64,000 nucleotides of DNA from Theobroma cacao (GCF_000208745.1 NC_030856.1:18392687-18456686), one strand, 5' to 3'. Shown: positions 33,809-46,722, numbered from the stretch's first letter. Numbers and translations are program-made. Notes: a model not told the origin generated them from the letters alone.

Positions 33809-34959
33809 TGTCAAGCCTGGCTCTACAATATGTTTATTATGCCATTCTTACATAAGTATGCATGTTTGCTTACTTGGGTACCTCAGAAATCGTTAAAGGA
33901 CGGCAATGTACCAAATGGTACAATTAAGTTGAATTAAGCCTCGAACTAGTCCAAATAGAGATTTTAAGATGAAATTGAGAATTTTAAAACCCCAGAATGA
34001 CTTAAAAAGGTGATTCGGAGTTCGATGACCGATTTGGAGTCAAATTAGAATTTTCATGACCTAGGGGCAAAATGGTCATTTTGCTACCCGAGGTTAAGAT
34101 GTGAGTGTTGGATGAAATTTTTGACTAAGATTGACCATGTAGAACATAAGTTGAGTTTGAGAGGTGAAAAATTTTAATTCCGGCATTTTTTCAAGCATAA
34201 GGGGCAAAATAGTCATTTTCTAGTCGAGGGGCAAATTTGTAATTTTGCACCACCCAACACTTGTCCAGCACATGAATTTCACCCATTATTATTATGGATA
34301 ATTAAGAAATTTTAAATGGTGGAGAGAGATTGCTTAATGGGTAAGTATGACACATGGGCCAATGGAATGGTGACATGTGTCAAATTTTCATCCATTTACA
34401 ATTGGCTTTAAAAATCAGCCCATAACCCTCCCAAGTCATTTCTCTTGGTTGGCCAAAGGAAGAAAAAGGAAGAAAAGAAGAAGAACAAAAACCTAGCTAA
34501 GAAATTCAAGAGAAATTCACACAATTTCAAAGAATCAAGTCACAAAAGGTAAGATTTTTCAATTCTAGCTTGTGATCAACCTTTCCTATGCATTCTTTTT
34601 CATTTTCCATTATTGAGAATCAAGTTTGCATGAGGATACCTTTGCTGGCCGGACGTGGGGGGAGGAGTTTTGAACTTGGATTTGGTTAGATTTCAATATA
34701 TTCTAGTGTTTTTAGTTAGTTAGTGATGTGCAGCATGGAAAGCAAACAAGAAAAATTCATTTTCTTCCATCACCCTCCATTGGACGAATCTTCCTTATGG
34801 TGTGTTGATGGTGGACTTGATTTTATTTCAAGTGATTTGGTTAGGAATTAATGATTTAAGGTGTAAAAATCATGTGGGAAAAACCATAGTGTTCATGCAC
34901 CCACCATGGCTGAAATTCCCAAGAAGAAATGTGAAGATGATCTTGCTAAATTTTATGTT
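33809..34959 (+). mobile_element. B-type LTR, 5' part only
   Basis: It starts TGTCAAGCCTGG after AAACT (33804-33808) and matches other B LTRs through the palindromic motifs and leader. Near 34959 it stops abruptly at 'AAATTTTATG' and minus-strand gag sequence follows. A later B segment reappears at 38322-38411. This suggests that a minus-strand element was inserted in this LTR and a deletion then removed part of both. Confidence 0.8.
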
Positions 34960-34961
34960 AC

Positions 34962-35041
34962 CATGACTGACGACATTGGAAACGACCTCTTCCCCTCCCA
35001 ACTGATCTACTGAAAGGCGGTTGTTCGCGTTGAGGAGACAT
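34962..35041 (-). pseudogene. gypsy gag N-terminus, truncated
   Basis: On the minus strand an ATG at 35039-35041 opens a frame reading MSPQREQPPFSRSVGRGRGR, the Arg/Gly-rich start seen in plant gypsy gag. It lies 193 bp after the 5' LTR at 35235-38321 and follows a primer-binding site. It is cut after about 27 codons at the junction with the B LTR piece. Confidence 0.65.
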
Positions 35042-35215
35042 AATAATCTATAAGAGGGAACAAAGTGAGTTTAGGCAACCTCAGGCTTTATATGCTTATG
35101 CATGTATTTTATTCAACCTAACCTAACTTAACTCGGGGCCACACTGACACTGTAAATTTTTAAAATAGCTTTAAAATAACTTTAAACCCTAAAACTCTAA
35201 TCTTTAAAACCAAAA

Positions 35216-35227
35216 GCTCTGATACCA
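35216..35227 (-). promoter_or_regulatory. Primer-binding site, minus-strand B' element
   Basis: GCTCTGATACCA on the plus strand is the inverse of TGGTATCAGAGC. A 7-base spacer separates it from the LTR, as at 7471-7477. Confidence 0.9.
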
Positions 35228-35234
35228 ACTTAAT

Positions 35235-38200
35235 TGTCATAACCCGGAACTCCCATCGAGCCCGTGACAACCGTCGCGACATCTCGATCGATATTCATTA
35301 CCCGGAATGTCAACCGGAACCCCACAAGGCTTTAATATTAGCTTCTCATTTCCCCTGTGGGTAACTATTTTCAAATACCACATTCTAAAAGATTTTAAAC
35401 TATTTCCAACCTAAACAAATAAAATAATAATTTTTGTCTCACAGGGGTATTTTGGTCATTTATCCGAAAAATCTCAAAATCATCTAAAAATATAGTATGT
35501 AAGTGGAAAACACATATTTCATAATCAAAAATAATTTTGGATGTCTAAAACATTCGTTTAAAATGGACTTATGACTGTTATAATAAAATAAAAATATTAA
35601 ATAAAATATTCAATTTTCACATAAAACGATATTTTAAGAACACTGCATAAATTCTTACATACCGTAATACAGATAATCAAAGTATAAAATTTAATTTACA
35701 GTGACACGTGGGCCCACGAATGACCAAAAGTATCAAAAGAAATGAACCTACAGTTTTTGGATGTGGCAAGTTCAACTGTAATACTCACCGATATCAGTTA
35801 TCTACAATCTATTCTGAGCCTGAAATGGGTGGAAATGAGGGTGGTGAGATTATAAAATCCCAATGAGTAAACAAACATCACTCAAAATATCTAAAGTCAA
35901 GTAAAAGGAGACTATTAAAACATTTCATCAAACTGAAATTTATCATCTTTCAACTTATTTCAACCAAATGAAATCAATTTATTTAAAGCAAGTAATCAGT
36001 ATGGCTCATGAATTTCTTAAAAAGCTTGGCTCATACCAAAAATTATTATCATTCTCAGTTATCTGGGATACCTTGGCTAAGAGCTATCCCAACTGAGTCC
36101 GCTAAGGCAATTAGAAAGTCATGTTTTTATTTTGAAAACATAGCCATTCCTTGGCGTTGGCCGAGTTCCCCTTCACGTGGTGGTTTGGCGTGAAGTGAAC
36201 TTTAAAGTTATACCTCGGGAGTTACCCTACTCGCCTCTCCTAGTGAGGTAAAAATATAACAAGATTCTGTGCCCCTCTAATAAGCTAGTCCACAGAACCC
36301 AGCCCACTGCAGCAGGTCAAACCCACCATACAATAAAATTTTGACAGCATGACAGGGCTAATATATTACTACCTAGCCTGCAAGGGTAAAATAAAGCAAT
36401 TCATACAATTCATAAAAAACACAGCCCAGCCAGTCATGCCAATACAATAACATAAGCCATTAATTCAATTTTAAATTTACAACATATCAGTGGTCTCCAA
36501 TTACTCTATTTTCAAAATCGTTATTTCGTTTCAAGACAATTTATAAAATATTTTCATTTAAACTCATTTTGTTTACAAAACATAAAAATTTACCATTTGA
36601 ACTCATTTTCATAAAATTCACCAAAACCGAATAAAAACATACTTTAGATAATTAAAATGATGGTAAGGTTACTCACCGTGTCTAGAGTGGGGATTTTCGA
36701 AATACTCAGACTATTGGTCCTCGGGTGCAATTCCCTTGCCTTTATCAGAGGACTCACCACCTTGACACAGTACAAAATCGAGAAATTCACCACATTGGTA
36801 CTAAATTGAAATTAAACTAATTTAGACTACTAATGCTTGATATGGAATGCAAAAATGTCTAAATTTTTGCCTAAATGCGGTGTTAGCCTATTTCGGTCTT
36901 TTACCCGATAAATTGATATACGCGTCCGTTTAAACTCCAAATTAATTTTTTTCAGTTTCTATACCTCAATTGCACCCAAATTGACTTAATGTCCCTCAGT
37001 GTGGTGCAAATTATCAGTCCCGATAACAAATTACGAAAATACCCCTAGTGGGTAAAAATTTATATTTTTGCTCCGAAAATTTCCATTATTTTTCTAGGCT
37101 CATAATTCATCATTATTCATCATAATTCCTCAAATAAACATCAAGATCAGCAGCCAATATTCCCCTAGAAAATTCAGCATAATGGGTTTCAATGGGAGAA
37201 AATTATATTTCTAGCTTATTTTTGCTATATTTCAATATAACTTAACTAAAATCACTTAATTCAATTAAAATCAACCAAAAATCAAGCTCAAAACTCATCC
37301 ATGGAGGTTTGGCCAGCATGGGTGTCCATACCCACTTTCTAATTTTGCATGGAAATGAGAAAAAAATGCATGGGTAGTGAAAATCACAAGGAAAATCAAT
37401 GAAATTTACCTTTTTAATGCTTGATTTCTTGATTTCTCTTGATTTTCCCCAAATTTTTCAGGTAGGATTCTTGTTTTTTTTTTTCCCCTTTTCTCCCCTG
37501 GTTTGGACAGCTGAAGAAGATGAGAATTCCGGAATTTTTACCTTTTTAAAGGCTAAAATAATATAATATTATTTTATTCATTTTTTTAATGTTTTATTAA
37601 TTCCTTAAATTCTAGCCATCCATTTGTTTCCAAATTTTCACCATACACTTGTCCCACATATCCATAGCTTAGGTAAAATTCTCAGACTTATCCAAAGTCT
37701 TGGTGGAGTAATTTTTGAAATTTACACTTTTACCCCCGTAAAAGTCAAAAATTACATTTTTGCCCCAAAAACTGAAAAATTGCCCATAGACATATTTTTC
37801 ATCCCTTATACTCATACCATTCTCCAATTTGTCAAATTTGATCTAAATTCTCTCAAAATCTCAAATTTTGTCCGCGGGTGGCAAAATTACGATTTTGCCC
37901 CTACACTCTAGAAATCACTGGAATTAAACTTTTTCACTGCCAAACCCTCAAATTATACTCCAATACTCAAATCATACTCCAATAAGTCAAATGGGGCTAA
38001 AAAAATTCTTTTCTAAAAATTCCCATTGTGTCCTTGGGTGGCAAATGACCATTTTGCCCCTGGACAGTAAAAATTCTAGTTTGACTTCAAATTGATCCTC
38101 GAACTCCAAATCACCATATTAAACCATTCTGGGACTTTAATATTCTTAATTTCATTTTAAATTCTCTATTTGATCTAGTTCGAGGCTTAAATTAACTTAA

Positions 38201-38321
38201 TTGTACCATTTGGTACATTGTCGTCTTTTAACGATTTTTCTTTCGGGGCTTTCCAAGTATGCAAGCATATTGTCAATCATATGAATGACATGGAAAGTAT
38301 TTTATAAGGTCGGGCTTGACA
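35235..38321 (-). repeat. B'-type 5' LTR, minus orientation, 3,087 bp
   Basis: Bounded by TGTCATAACCC on the left and GGGCTTGACA on the right. Its outer part (start TGTCAAGCCCGACCTTATAA when inverted) matches the LTR starting at 19707, defining the B' subtype. The primer-binding site and gag start to its left show that it is a 5' LTR. The rest of the element and the 3' LTR are gone. Confidence 0.88.
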
Positions 38322-38411
38322 GTGTTTTTATGAATTGTATGAATTGCTTTATTTTACCCTTACAGGCTGGGTAGTAATATATTAGCCCTGTCATGTTGTT
38401 AAAATTTTTTG
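38322..38411 (+). mobile_element. Short B-type LTR segment
   Basis: Plus-strand B sequence, inverted relative to and closely matching about 36335-36416 in the adjacent LTR. It is probably the continuation of the B LTR interrupted at 34959, with about 650 bp of that LTR missing. Confidence 0.65.
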
Positions 38412-39639
38412 GAGAAAAATAACGTTGATGGGACTCGCATGTCTTTATTAAATAAAGATAGTACGGGTAAGTGAATATTTAAATATTCCAGTGATACCGC
38501 GTTGGAACATAAACTTCATATTTTATTGGTACAAGTGTTAAGGAAGAAAAATGGTAAGAAATTGGAATTAAAAGATTGTGGGAGGATGTAATTAAAAAAG
38601 GGTAAAAATCTTGGAGGGCAAAATGATAATTTTGCAATTTGCTTGGTCAAAGCTTCTGAAGGAAGCTTTGACTCCTTTCTTTTTCAGCCATGACTGTCCT
38701 TATCCTCTCCCACCAGATTGGTCTTCTTTTTCCTCATCCATTCCAATGCCATTTTCATGGTGAAGTGAAAAACTAAATTTTTCTTCATTTTCTTTTCCTT
38801 GTTTTCTTTTCCTTTCCTTTCTTTTCTTACTCCTTTCTTCTCCAAACTTCTTGGGCATCAAACCTGCAGCTTCTAACCCTAATTTCTAGCACTTCTAAAC
38901 CCTAGGAGAGGGAAAGAAAAAATCTCTTTTTCTTTCCTTTATTTTTCTATTTCTACTCCACTATCAACAATACTTGGATTTTTTGCTTCAAATCTTCATT
39001 TTTAAGGCTAAAAGGTATATATTTCCAACTTTTGAAATTTTTGAATTTATGGTTATATTTTTAGACTTTATTTCCTAATTTCTTCCAATTAATTTTCTTG
39101 GAAATATTAGGTTTTTTGTTGATCTTCATGCCACCAAGCTCACCAAGGTAAAGTATCCTTAAATTTGGAATAGTTGATATGATAGGCTTGAGAATTAGAT
39201 TAGAATTCTAGGTTAAAAATTAGGCTAGGATGTGATTTATCAAATGGATGCTTATTAGAATGATTAAATTCAATTTTTTTTTTATATATTTGAAGCTATT
39301 GTTGTTTATTGGCAAATCTAGGTTTTAATGGTATGTTGGGACTGCCAGGATTAAGACTTTATGGACGTTAGTCTTGTGAGTTGCCATTATTGAGGTGAGT
39401 GAACTTGCATTACAATGTTTTGGGATTAGAGCATATGTGTTTGATTAAATCCATTGAAATATTTTATTTGTTTCACTTTAAAATATGCATGGGGACAAGC
39501 TCTTAATGAAAAGTTTTGTGTTGTGGAATGCGATTGTGATGAATCCATGTACCCTGTGTTATGTTGATATATATATATATATATATCTAATTATATATGA
39601 TATGTATTGATAGTAATATTGTTTGTAATTATAACAGAG

Positions 39640-39860
39640 TGTATGCGGTGTGGAAGGGCACATGCCGGTAATGACGGGTGATTCCAACTATGTGCGGTGT
39701 GGGAGTGCACATGAGCTAATGATCGGTGGGGGATTCCAGCCGTGTGCGGTGGGGGATTCCAGCCGTTTGCGGTGTGGGAGTGCACATGAGTTAATGACTG
39801 GTGGTGGGCTATATCCAGCTATGTGCAGTGAGGGAGGGCACATGAGTTGAGGACCGATGG
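39640..39860 (+). repeat. Divergent tandem repeats, C-related LTR
   Basis: Four to five units of about 50-70 bp built on TATGTGCGGTGTGGGAGTGC and CACATGAG with GATTCCAGCC linkers. This is the counterpart of the 42-bp hairpin array. The G-rich GGTGGGGG form replaces GAGTAGGG. A (TA)n run precedes it at 39571-39588. Confidence 0.75.
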
Positions 39861-41741
39861 GCATAAATATGCTTGTATATATATATGCCATAGAGATGAT
39901 CATAAATGCTATGAAATTATTTGTATATGTTATGAAAAGGTTATGAAAATAATATGTGATTACATTGAATATTGAGAAAAATAGATTACTGTTAATGTGT
40001 TCAATTTGATGTTCAATATGGAAATAATGGATTTTTGTGGCATGTGAAAACCCCTTTATTTTCATTTACCCTGAATCTCACTGCAGCAAAAATGGATTCT
40101 CACTGCAGCGAGAAACCCTCGGGTAACTAATGATTTGTGCCAAAATTTCGCTGCAATAAGAATGCCTTTCTACTGCAGCGAGAATCAATCTATTACGCTA
40201 GATTTGCTTGAATGCTACTAAGGTTTTCACTCTTCAAATCCTTTGTTGTTCATGGATCCTTCATCATCAAGTGATTAAACAACTAAGGGTTTAAATGAGG
40301 GTTTTAATAAGCATTAAACTTGTGAGACCCTGTCAAGCTCAATTAAAAGATGATATTATACCGAATGGTACAACTAAGTTAAATCGAGCCTTGAACTAGT
40401 TCAAATAGAAATTCTAAGACGAATTTGAAAATTTTAAAACCAACAGAATGACTTAGAATAGTGATTTGGAGTTCAAGGTCCAGTTTGGAGTCCATCAGAA
40501 AATTGACCAAATAGGGACAAAACGGTCATTTTACCATTTGATGATAAAATGGAGATTTTTAGCCAAGATTTGATCACATTTGACCAAGAATAATTATATG
40601 AAATATAATTATAATTATTGGAGTATAAAATGATGTTTAGCAGTGAAAAATTATGATTTACGGTATTTATGGAGCACAAGGGCAAAATGGTAATTTTGCC
40701 ACTAGAGGACTAAACGGAAATTTTTTTAAACAAATTTTGCCCCATTTGATTAATATTGATCAATATTAGTGTTATTTTAAGTTGAAAAGTAGAAATAATG
40801 AGATTCCGGTACATTTCGAAGTATAGGGGCAAAATCGTAAATTTTTCATCTCGGGGGCAAATCAGTAAAATTTTCGCCCTAGCACTTGTCAAGACCAAGG
40901 GATTTTAATTGTGGTAGGATTGGATAAATACCAGAAAAATTTGATTTTAGACTATGTTAGTGTTTAAGGATAGTTAAGCATGGTTATGAACAAAAACACA
41001 AAAGAAATATTCAATTTCTCTAGGGTTCCTTATTAGGCGAACCATGAGGGCTGAATATCAATGGGGGATTGTTTTTATTTCAAGGAAAATGGCATGGAAA
41101 ATGATGAATTAAGGTGAAACGGTTACATAGAAAAAAAATTCGATGCTAGTGCACCAAATGACCAAATTTTTCTATAAAGAACTGTGAGGGTTCTAATGAT
41201 GAATTTGGCTTTATTTAAATGTATGTGGTAAATTAAGGTATTAGAGGAGAAATGAATTAATTTGGAGGTGATTTGGACACAATCATCGATTAATTGGGTG
41301 ATCGGTCGAATTTAATCGATACTTTGATTAAGCGGTAATCGGACATATTTTTGCATTTACATATCAAGCATTAGTAATTTAAATTAATTTATATCAATTT
41401 AGGGACAATATAGTAAATTCCTCGACTTTATTATTTGTCAAGGTGGTGAGACGTCTGGAAAAGGCAAAGGAATTGCGCCTGAGGACTATTAGTCTGAGTT
41501 CACCCGAAATTCGAATTTTCGACACTTGTGAGTGGACTGCCTATCAAAATTGTTTTGGGAATATAACTGTTTTCAACAAAGTATTTGAATGATTTTATGT
41601 AATTTTTCATGAAAATGAATGCCTTGGGAACAAGCTTTTGAGAAAAGGTTTATGTTATGAAATGTGGTTATTATGGATTTCTATGTGGCTGCATTATGTT
41701 GATATACATATATGCTTCAATATAATGTTGTGTAATTATGT

Positions 41742-41920
41742 TGACTTGGCTATGTGCGAGTAGGGAGTGCGCATAAGTCGAGGATGATCTGGTTATGTGC
41801 GAGTAGGGAGTGCGCATAACCCGGTGATGACCCGGTTATCTACGAGTAGGGAGTGCGCATAACCCGATGATGACCTAGCCATGTGCGAGTAGAGAGTGTG
41901 CATGAGCTGGTGATGATGAT
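41742..41920 (+). repeat. Hairpin repeat array, four units
   Basis: Four units of about 42-45 bp with arms such as GACTT/AAGTC and CCGGTTAT/ATAACCCG around GAGTAGGG. They are followed by a GATGAT run and the pair ATATGTATATATATATACAT. This is the largest regular array of this type in the window. Confidence 0.8.
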
Positions 41921-42374
41921 GATGATGAGCTGGTGATGATGATGATGGGTTGGTGAGATGATGATGATAGATGTATATGTATATATATATACATATGTAT
42001 ATGTGTGTGTTATAGCAAATTGATGGACAATGATTTATGGTTGTAATGTACGTGAAATTTGACACATTGTACTTTCAGGATTTTCATGAATTTTATGTTG
42101 ATTTTATTAGTTTAGTAGAATGGCTTTTTGTTGAGTGAGGAAAAATGTTTCTCTTGTTGCTCTGTTTTCACTGCAGCAAAATTCATGCTCGCAATAGCGA
42201 AAAACTCTCGGGTTTGGAGGGGTTTTAAATAGGAATGAACTAAATTGCATTGTTTTGAAACAAGTGCTTCATGATTTTAAATTCTCCTTAATTGTTCCTT
42301 GTTCCCTTCCTTGTTCACTCATTAAGTATTGTACTCACGTTTTATAAAAATTCATGTTTTCAGATCAGGTGACT

Positions 42375-42679
42375 NNNNNNNNNNNNNNNNNNNNNNNNNN
42401 NNNNNNNNNNNNNNNNNNNNNNNNNNNNNNNNNNNNNNNNNNNNNNNNNNNNNNNNNNNNNNNNNNNNNNNNNNNNNNNNNNNNNNNNNNNNNNNNNNNN
42501 NNNNNNNNNNNNNNNNNNNNNNNNNNNNNNNNNNNNNNNNNNNNNNNNNNNNNNNNNNNNNNNNNNNNNNNNNNNNNNNNNNNNNNNNNNNNNNNNNNNN
42601 NNNNNNNNNNNNNNNNNNNNNNNNNNNNNNNNNNNNNNNNNNNNNNNNNNNNNNNNNNNNNNNNNNNNNNNNNNNNNNN
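42375..42679. other. Assembly gap, 305 N
   Basis: Lies in the last part of the hybrid LTR. The 133 bp after the gap are nearly identical, inverted, to 43399-43531. Confidence 0.95.
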
Positions 42680-43336
42680 GAAAAGGTGTGTGTGTATGCA
42701 TGATATGATAAATTTGTTAAGCAAAGGTAAATGGATAGGCTTGCTTGGGCTTAGTGAGCTATGCTCATTGAGCTCATGCGCCGGTCATGGCCCTGGAAAT
42801 TGGGTCATGACAAAACTAAATTGCATTGTTTTTAACTTAACTACATTCTGCTTTCTAAAACTTTCCGTATTATATCTTGTTCCCTTCTTATGTTCACTCA
42901 CTGGGTTTATACTCACGTTTTTAAACTTCATGTTTTAGGTTTTACTGAGTTAAAGGTGATTGGATGCTAGAACGAGGTGCTCGTCCTTATTCATTGCTCA
43001 GTAAGTTTAACATGAGCTTAAATGTTAGCAACCGTGCCTAGAGTCACTCCGTTGATTGTCAAGGTTTAATTATGTGTATATGAGTACTTGATGTGAAATA
43101 CCAAGATTCATTTGTCAAGCTATATATGTATATTATGGTTGATTGTGCCATTATGAATGCATAATTGGGCTTTATGAATTGTTTTCAAAGGAACTATATT
43201 TGAACATTACGAATTTTGGATTTTTAAAAAATATAGATTAATGTATAAGATTATATAAATAGGCTTGCTTAGGGTTAGTGGGCTAAGCCCATTAGTCCCT
43301 TGCACCGATCATGTCTCGAAAAATTGGGTTGTGACA

Positions 43337-43398
43337 TATTCAAACTAAAATCATAATTCTTACCTTTCCACACTTGGATCTTGAAACCAAGCCACATA
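43337..43398 (-). other. 62-bp spacer between two inverted C LTRs, with PBS-like site
   Basis: Between a plus-strand C LTR (ends 43336) and a minus-strand one (starts 43399). Read on the minus strand, the base run after the LTR contains TGGTTTCAAGATCCAAG, a decayed likeness of the tRNA-Met site TGGTATCAGAGCC. If real, the right-hand LTR is the 5' LTR of a lost minus-strand element. Confidence 0.4.
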
Positions 43399-43991
43399 TG
43401 TCACGACCCAATTTCCCGAGCCATGACCGGCGCATGAGCTCAATAAGCATAGCTCACTAAGCCCAAGCAAGCCTATCCATTTACCTTTGCTTAACAAATT
43501 TATCATATCATGCATACAAACACACATTTTCCCTGGTGTGAACATAGCCAAAACACAATGGTATTATCGATAATAATATACATGCACTATACTAGTCATG
43601 TATTTAGCAATTTACATTGCATACACATATTCACATTGTTAGATTGTATTCACAATACAAAAGGACCCATGACTTCCAACGGAGACATTTACAATAAAAG
43701 GGATTACTATCGAATGTCAGACACATACCCAGGAGATGCTCGTGGAGTTGATGATCCTTGAGTTTGTGAGACTCACCCCCTTATCTCTACTTTTTTAGAT
43801 AAGTGATCAGCCTACATGCATTTATCAGCACATATTGTCCACCGCGGATAGGTAAAGGCATCTCATAGCACTTTCTTCCGAGTCGCTCCACTACTAGAGG
43901 TCAAGTCCATTGCAGTGTATTTGTTTGTAAATAGTCGTTGGTCTAAATGTGAAAGTGTATAATTTGGAAATTATAAACCTTTATGTATTTT
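43399..43991 (-). mobile_element. C-type LTR 3' part, minus orientation
   Basis: It begins TGTCACGACCCAATTTCCCG, the inverted C end. Similarity to 42680-42812 is very high over the first 133 bp. The right-hand part (about 43755-43991) is not matched elsewhere in the window. It ends at a copia LTR end. Confidence 0.6.
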
Positions 43992-44410
43992 TGTTGGGTG
44001 AGGGCTGATAATGCATCAAATACAAATAAAACATAGCAAAAATAAATTTAAAAAAATTAAATTACGCCTCACATTCCTAAGATCTTTTTTATGCCAAATT
44101 GAGTACAAAATTAAATTAAAAATAAAATAAATTGGATCATATCAAGTTTACCTAAATAACAAAGGTTGATAAATCCTTTGTTAAACCACCAAATCAACCT
44201 TCAAAAAGCTCAACCACCTCAGCCCGATTATAGCAAACCAAAGCTGTCCAAGGAATCCTTGTACAACCTCTAATGGTGATCCACACTAATGAATTAGAAA
44301 ATCCTTCTCCAAAGATTGGGAGTGCTATGCTTTGACAATGTGCTAGCAAGTTTCATAAACTCATAATCCACACAGAATTGTGGGGTTGAACACATAAAAG
44401 AAATCAAGTG
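43992..44410 (-). mobile_element. Copia LTR 3' part, minus orientation
   Basis: Inverse of 55931-56328, beginning TGTTGGGTGAGGGCTG. Near 44380-44392 it shows the uninterrupted form of the site where the B solo LTR at 52924-55925 inserted. It is cut by an A-type LTR at 44411. Confidence 0.8.
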
Positions 44411-46722
44411 TATCATGACCCGGAACCTCCCTCGGGCCCATGACAACCGCCTCGATGTCTCGATTGATACTCATTACCCGAAATACCAATCGGAACCCTA
44501 CAAGGCCTACATATCAGTTTTAAACAATTTCCAGTCATTTCCGGCTCAAGTAAATGAAAAGATAAAAATATAACATTTTTATATAAAACAATATTTATAG
44601 AAACAAGTGTAAGTAAAATAAATTCATACATACAATAATTTACAAAGTTATAATGTACAATAATAATTACAATGACAAGTGACCCCTAAGTACACCAAGT
44701 ATTAGTGATAGTAACCTACTATCTGTGAGATAAAGGGATCAACTGGAATCCTCGACAAAATCGGTCTCTACAAGCTATCACAGGCCTGAAATATTTGGAA
44801 AAGAGGTGGGCGAGATTTTGCAATCCCAATGAGTAAATAGACATTATCATAAATATCTCAAGGCGAGTAACATGGAGGCAAGTTTATACAACAAATTACA
44901 AACCATTTCATAAGGTTTTCAATTTATTTCTTAAACCATAAAATATTTGTAATTTACCAAAACAGTTGTTAAGGCTTATAACTTTTATTAAAAACAGGGC
45001 TCAAGCCAAAACTAGTCCTCGGGGATACCTTGGCCGAGGCATCTAACCGAGTCTGCCAAGGTTGTTAAGATATTTACATGTGAAACACATTTTTATTTTT
45101 AAAACAAGTCGTTCCTTGGCATTGGCCGAGTTACACATTCACGTGGGGGTTCGACGTGAAGTGAACTCTAACACTATTTCGGGAGTTAACCTCCTCGCCT
45201 CTACTACCGGAGAAACCATATAATCGGGTTTACCGTGCCCCTCTAATAGGCAGTCCACGAAAACCCGTCACTGCAGTGACTAAACCCACCAATTTTAATA
45301 ATATTTCGACAGTATAATGTGGCTTTTATTTATTTACCCAGCCTGCGTAGTAAAAGACAGCTTACATAAATTCCCAATGCAATTATCAAATATAGCCACA
45401 TATATACTCATATATCATAAGCCATTCATAGGAAAATATATATTCCAAAATAATGGGCAGCCTCCAATTACTCAATTTCATAATCAACACAATATATTTT
45501 TATTTGTCACATTTATTTCTAAAACATCAAAAATCCCATTTTAATCTCATTTGCATTTCATAAAATCCATGAAGAGCATTTAAAAATAAACTCTAGATAA
45601 TTTACAATAATAATAGGTTTACTCACCGTTTGTACAAACTTAATGCTTCCTAGGTCCCCCGATCACTATTCGTCGGGTACAACTTCCTTGCCTTTACCGG
45701 AAGGCTCTCCTCTTAGACACATTGCAAAAATTACATAATTCACCACATTGATGCAAAATCACTATATAATTAACTTAAATCCTATACTAATGCATGGTAT
45801 GAAATGCAATAGCCTAAAACGACTTAAACGCGAGATTAACCTATTTTTGGCACTTTACCCGATAAATTGCTAACGTGCTCCATTTGAGCTCTAAATTGTC
45901 CCATTTTCTCTCCAACATTTTTAACCATTAAATATCAGCCAATAACTCACTAAAATACCAAAATCAGCTCACTTTCCTCCTTGGAAAATTTGGCCAAAAA
46001 TGGGACATCAATTCGGTAAATCTTCCACTTTATTTTCTATCACATTTAACCATTTTTCATCATTTTCTCCTCATTTCTCTTAGAATAAAAATCCATTCAT
46101 CATCATTGTACATCATTGAACATTCAGCCAAGGGTGGGTATTATGAAAATTTCATGCTTTCTTGCCCAATTTGATTTCTATACACATTTAACTAACTAAA
46201 ACTATCAATTTAACTAAAAATCAAAACATAAAAATTTCAAATTCCTCCCCCTTGAATTTCGTCCAGCCCTTGATATCACTTTTTGATCTCTCTCCTCAAG
46301 TATGCTAAATGGAAACAAAGGCATAAGAAACGTAGAAATCAAGCTAAAGTCAAAAAATCTTATCGTTAGACACGTAAACTGTCGAAAAATGCGATTTCCC
46401 TTTTGAATTTTCTAGTTTTCCTTTGGTTTTTCTCTTTTCTTCCTTTCCTCTCTATTTTCTCTCTTGTTCTCTCCTTTTGGCTGGCCATCACTTAATATGG
46501 GGTTTAAATGGGTTGCCTTTTTATTAAAATAATATTAAATCATTAAAAAAGTGCCATGTGTCACTTTCCCATTGGCCCGTTTTAAAATTTTGTCCTTTAA
46601 ACTTTAATTTTTCACCACTAAACATACCATAGTTATTCATACAAAAATAAGTAAATCCTATGATTTTGACAAGTTTTGGGTGGTGAAAATTATAGTTTTT
46701 ACCCCGAGGTGACAAAATTACC
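44411..46722 (-). mobile_element. A-type LTR, minus orientation, truncated
   Basis: It matches the solo LTR at 16180-18823 from its first bases (TATCATGACCC, one base off the usual start) through the palindromic and leader regions. It breaks off at about 46722 inside 'ACCGTTTT', missing roughly the outer 390 bp. It supplies the sequence hidden by the gap at 17320-17724. Confidence 0.85.

Larger units (their letters stand above)
40321..42812 (+). mobile_element. Hybrid C/B/C solo LTR with clean duplication
   Basis: It starts TGTGAGACCC (C-type), switches after ten bases to a B-like body (TGTCAAGCTC, 40331 to about 41527) and at a GTGAGT site to C-type sequence up to TGGGTCATGACA. It is flanked by perfect AAACT (40316-40320 and 42813-42817). 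The surrounding C sequence joins correctly when it is removed (compare 27590-27640). The chimera was therefore present when the element integrated. It is 2,492 bp including 305 Ns. Confidence 0.85.
38412..43336 (+). mobile_element. C-related LTR with a different 5' half, interrupted
   Basis: From about 39390 onward it follows the C pattern (GGTGAGTG site, hairpin-type repeats at 39640-39860, CTGCAGCGAG palindromes near 40080-40180). Its first kilobase is unlike the other C LTRs, although it too has a GGCAAAATGATAATTTTGCA motif near 38618. It is interrupted at 40320 by a hybrid LTR with AAACT duplication, resumes at 42818 and ends GGGTTGTGACA at 43336. The left boundary is uncertain. Confidence 0.6.

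Noticed and set aside
36008..36193. Short frames ending in Pro/Ser/Gly-rich 'PSSPSRGGLA' (also 54914 and 63230)
   Set aside because: They fall in the conserved structured block of A/B LTRs, and similar frames appear in each copy as a by-product.
43337..43341. TATTC as target duplication of the C-related LTR ending at 43336
   Set aside because: No TATTC precedes a TG start on the left; the left boundary remains open.
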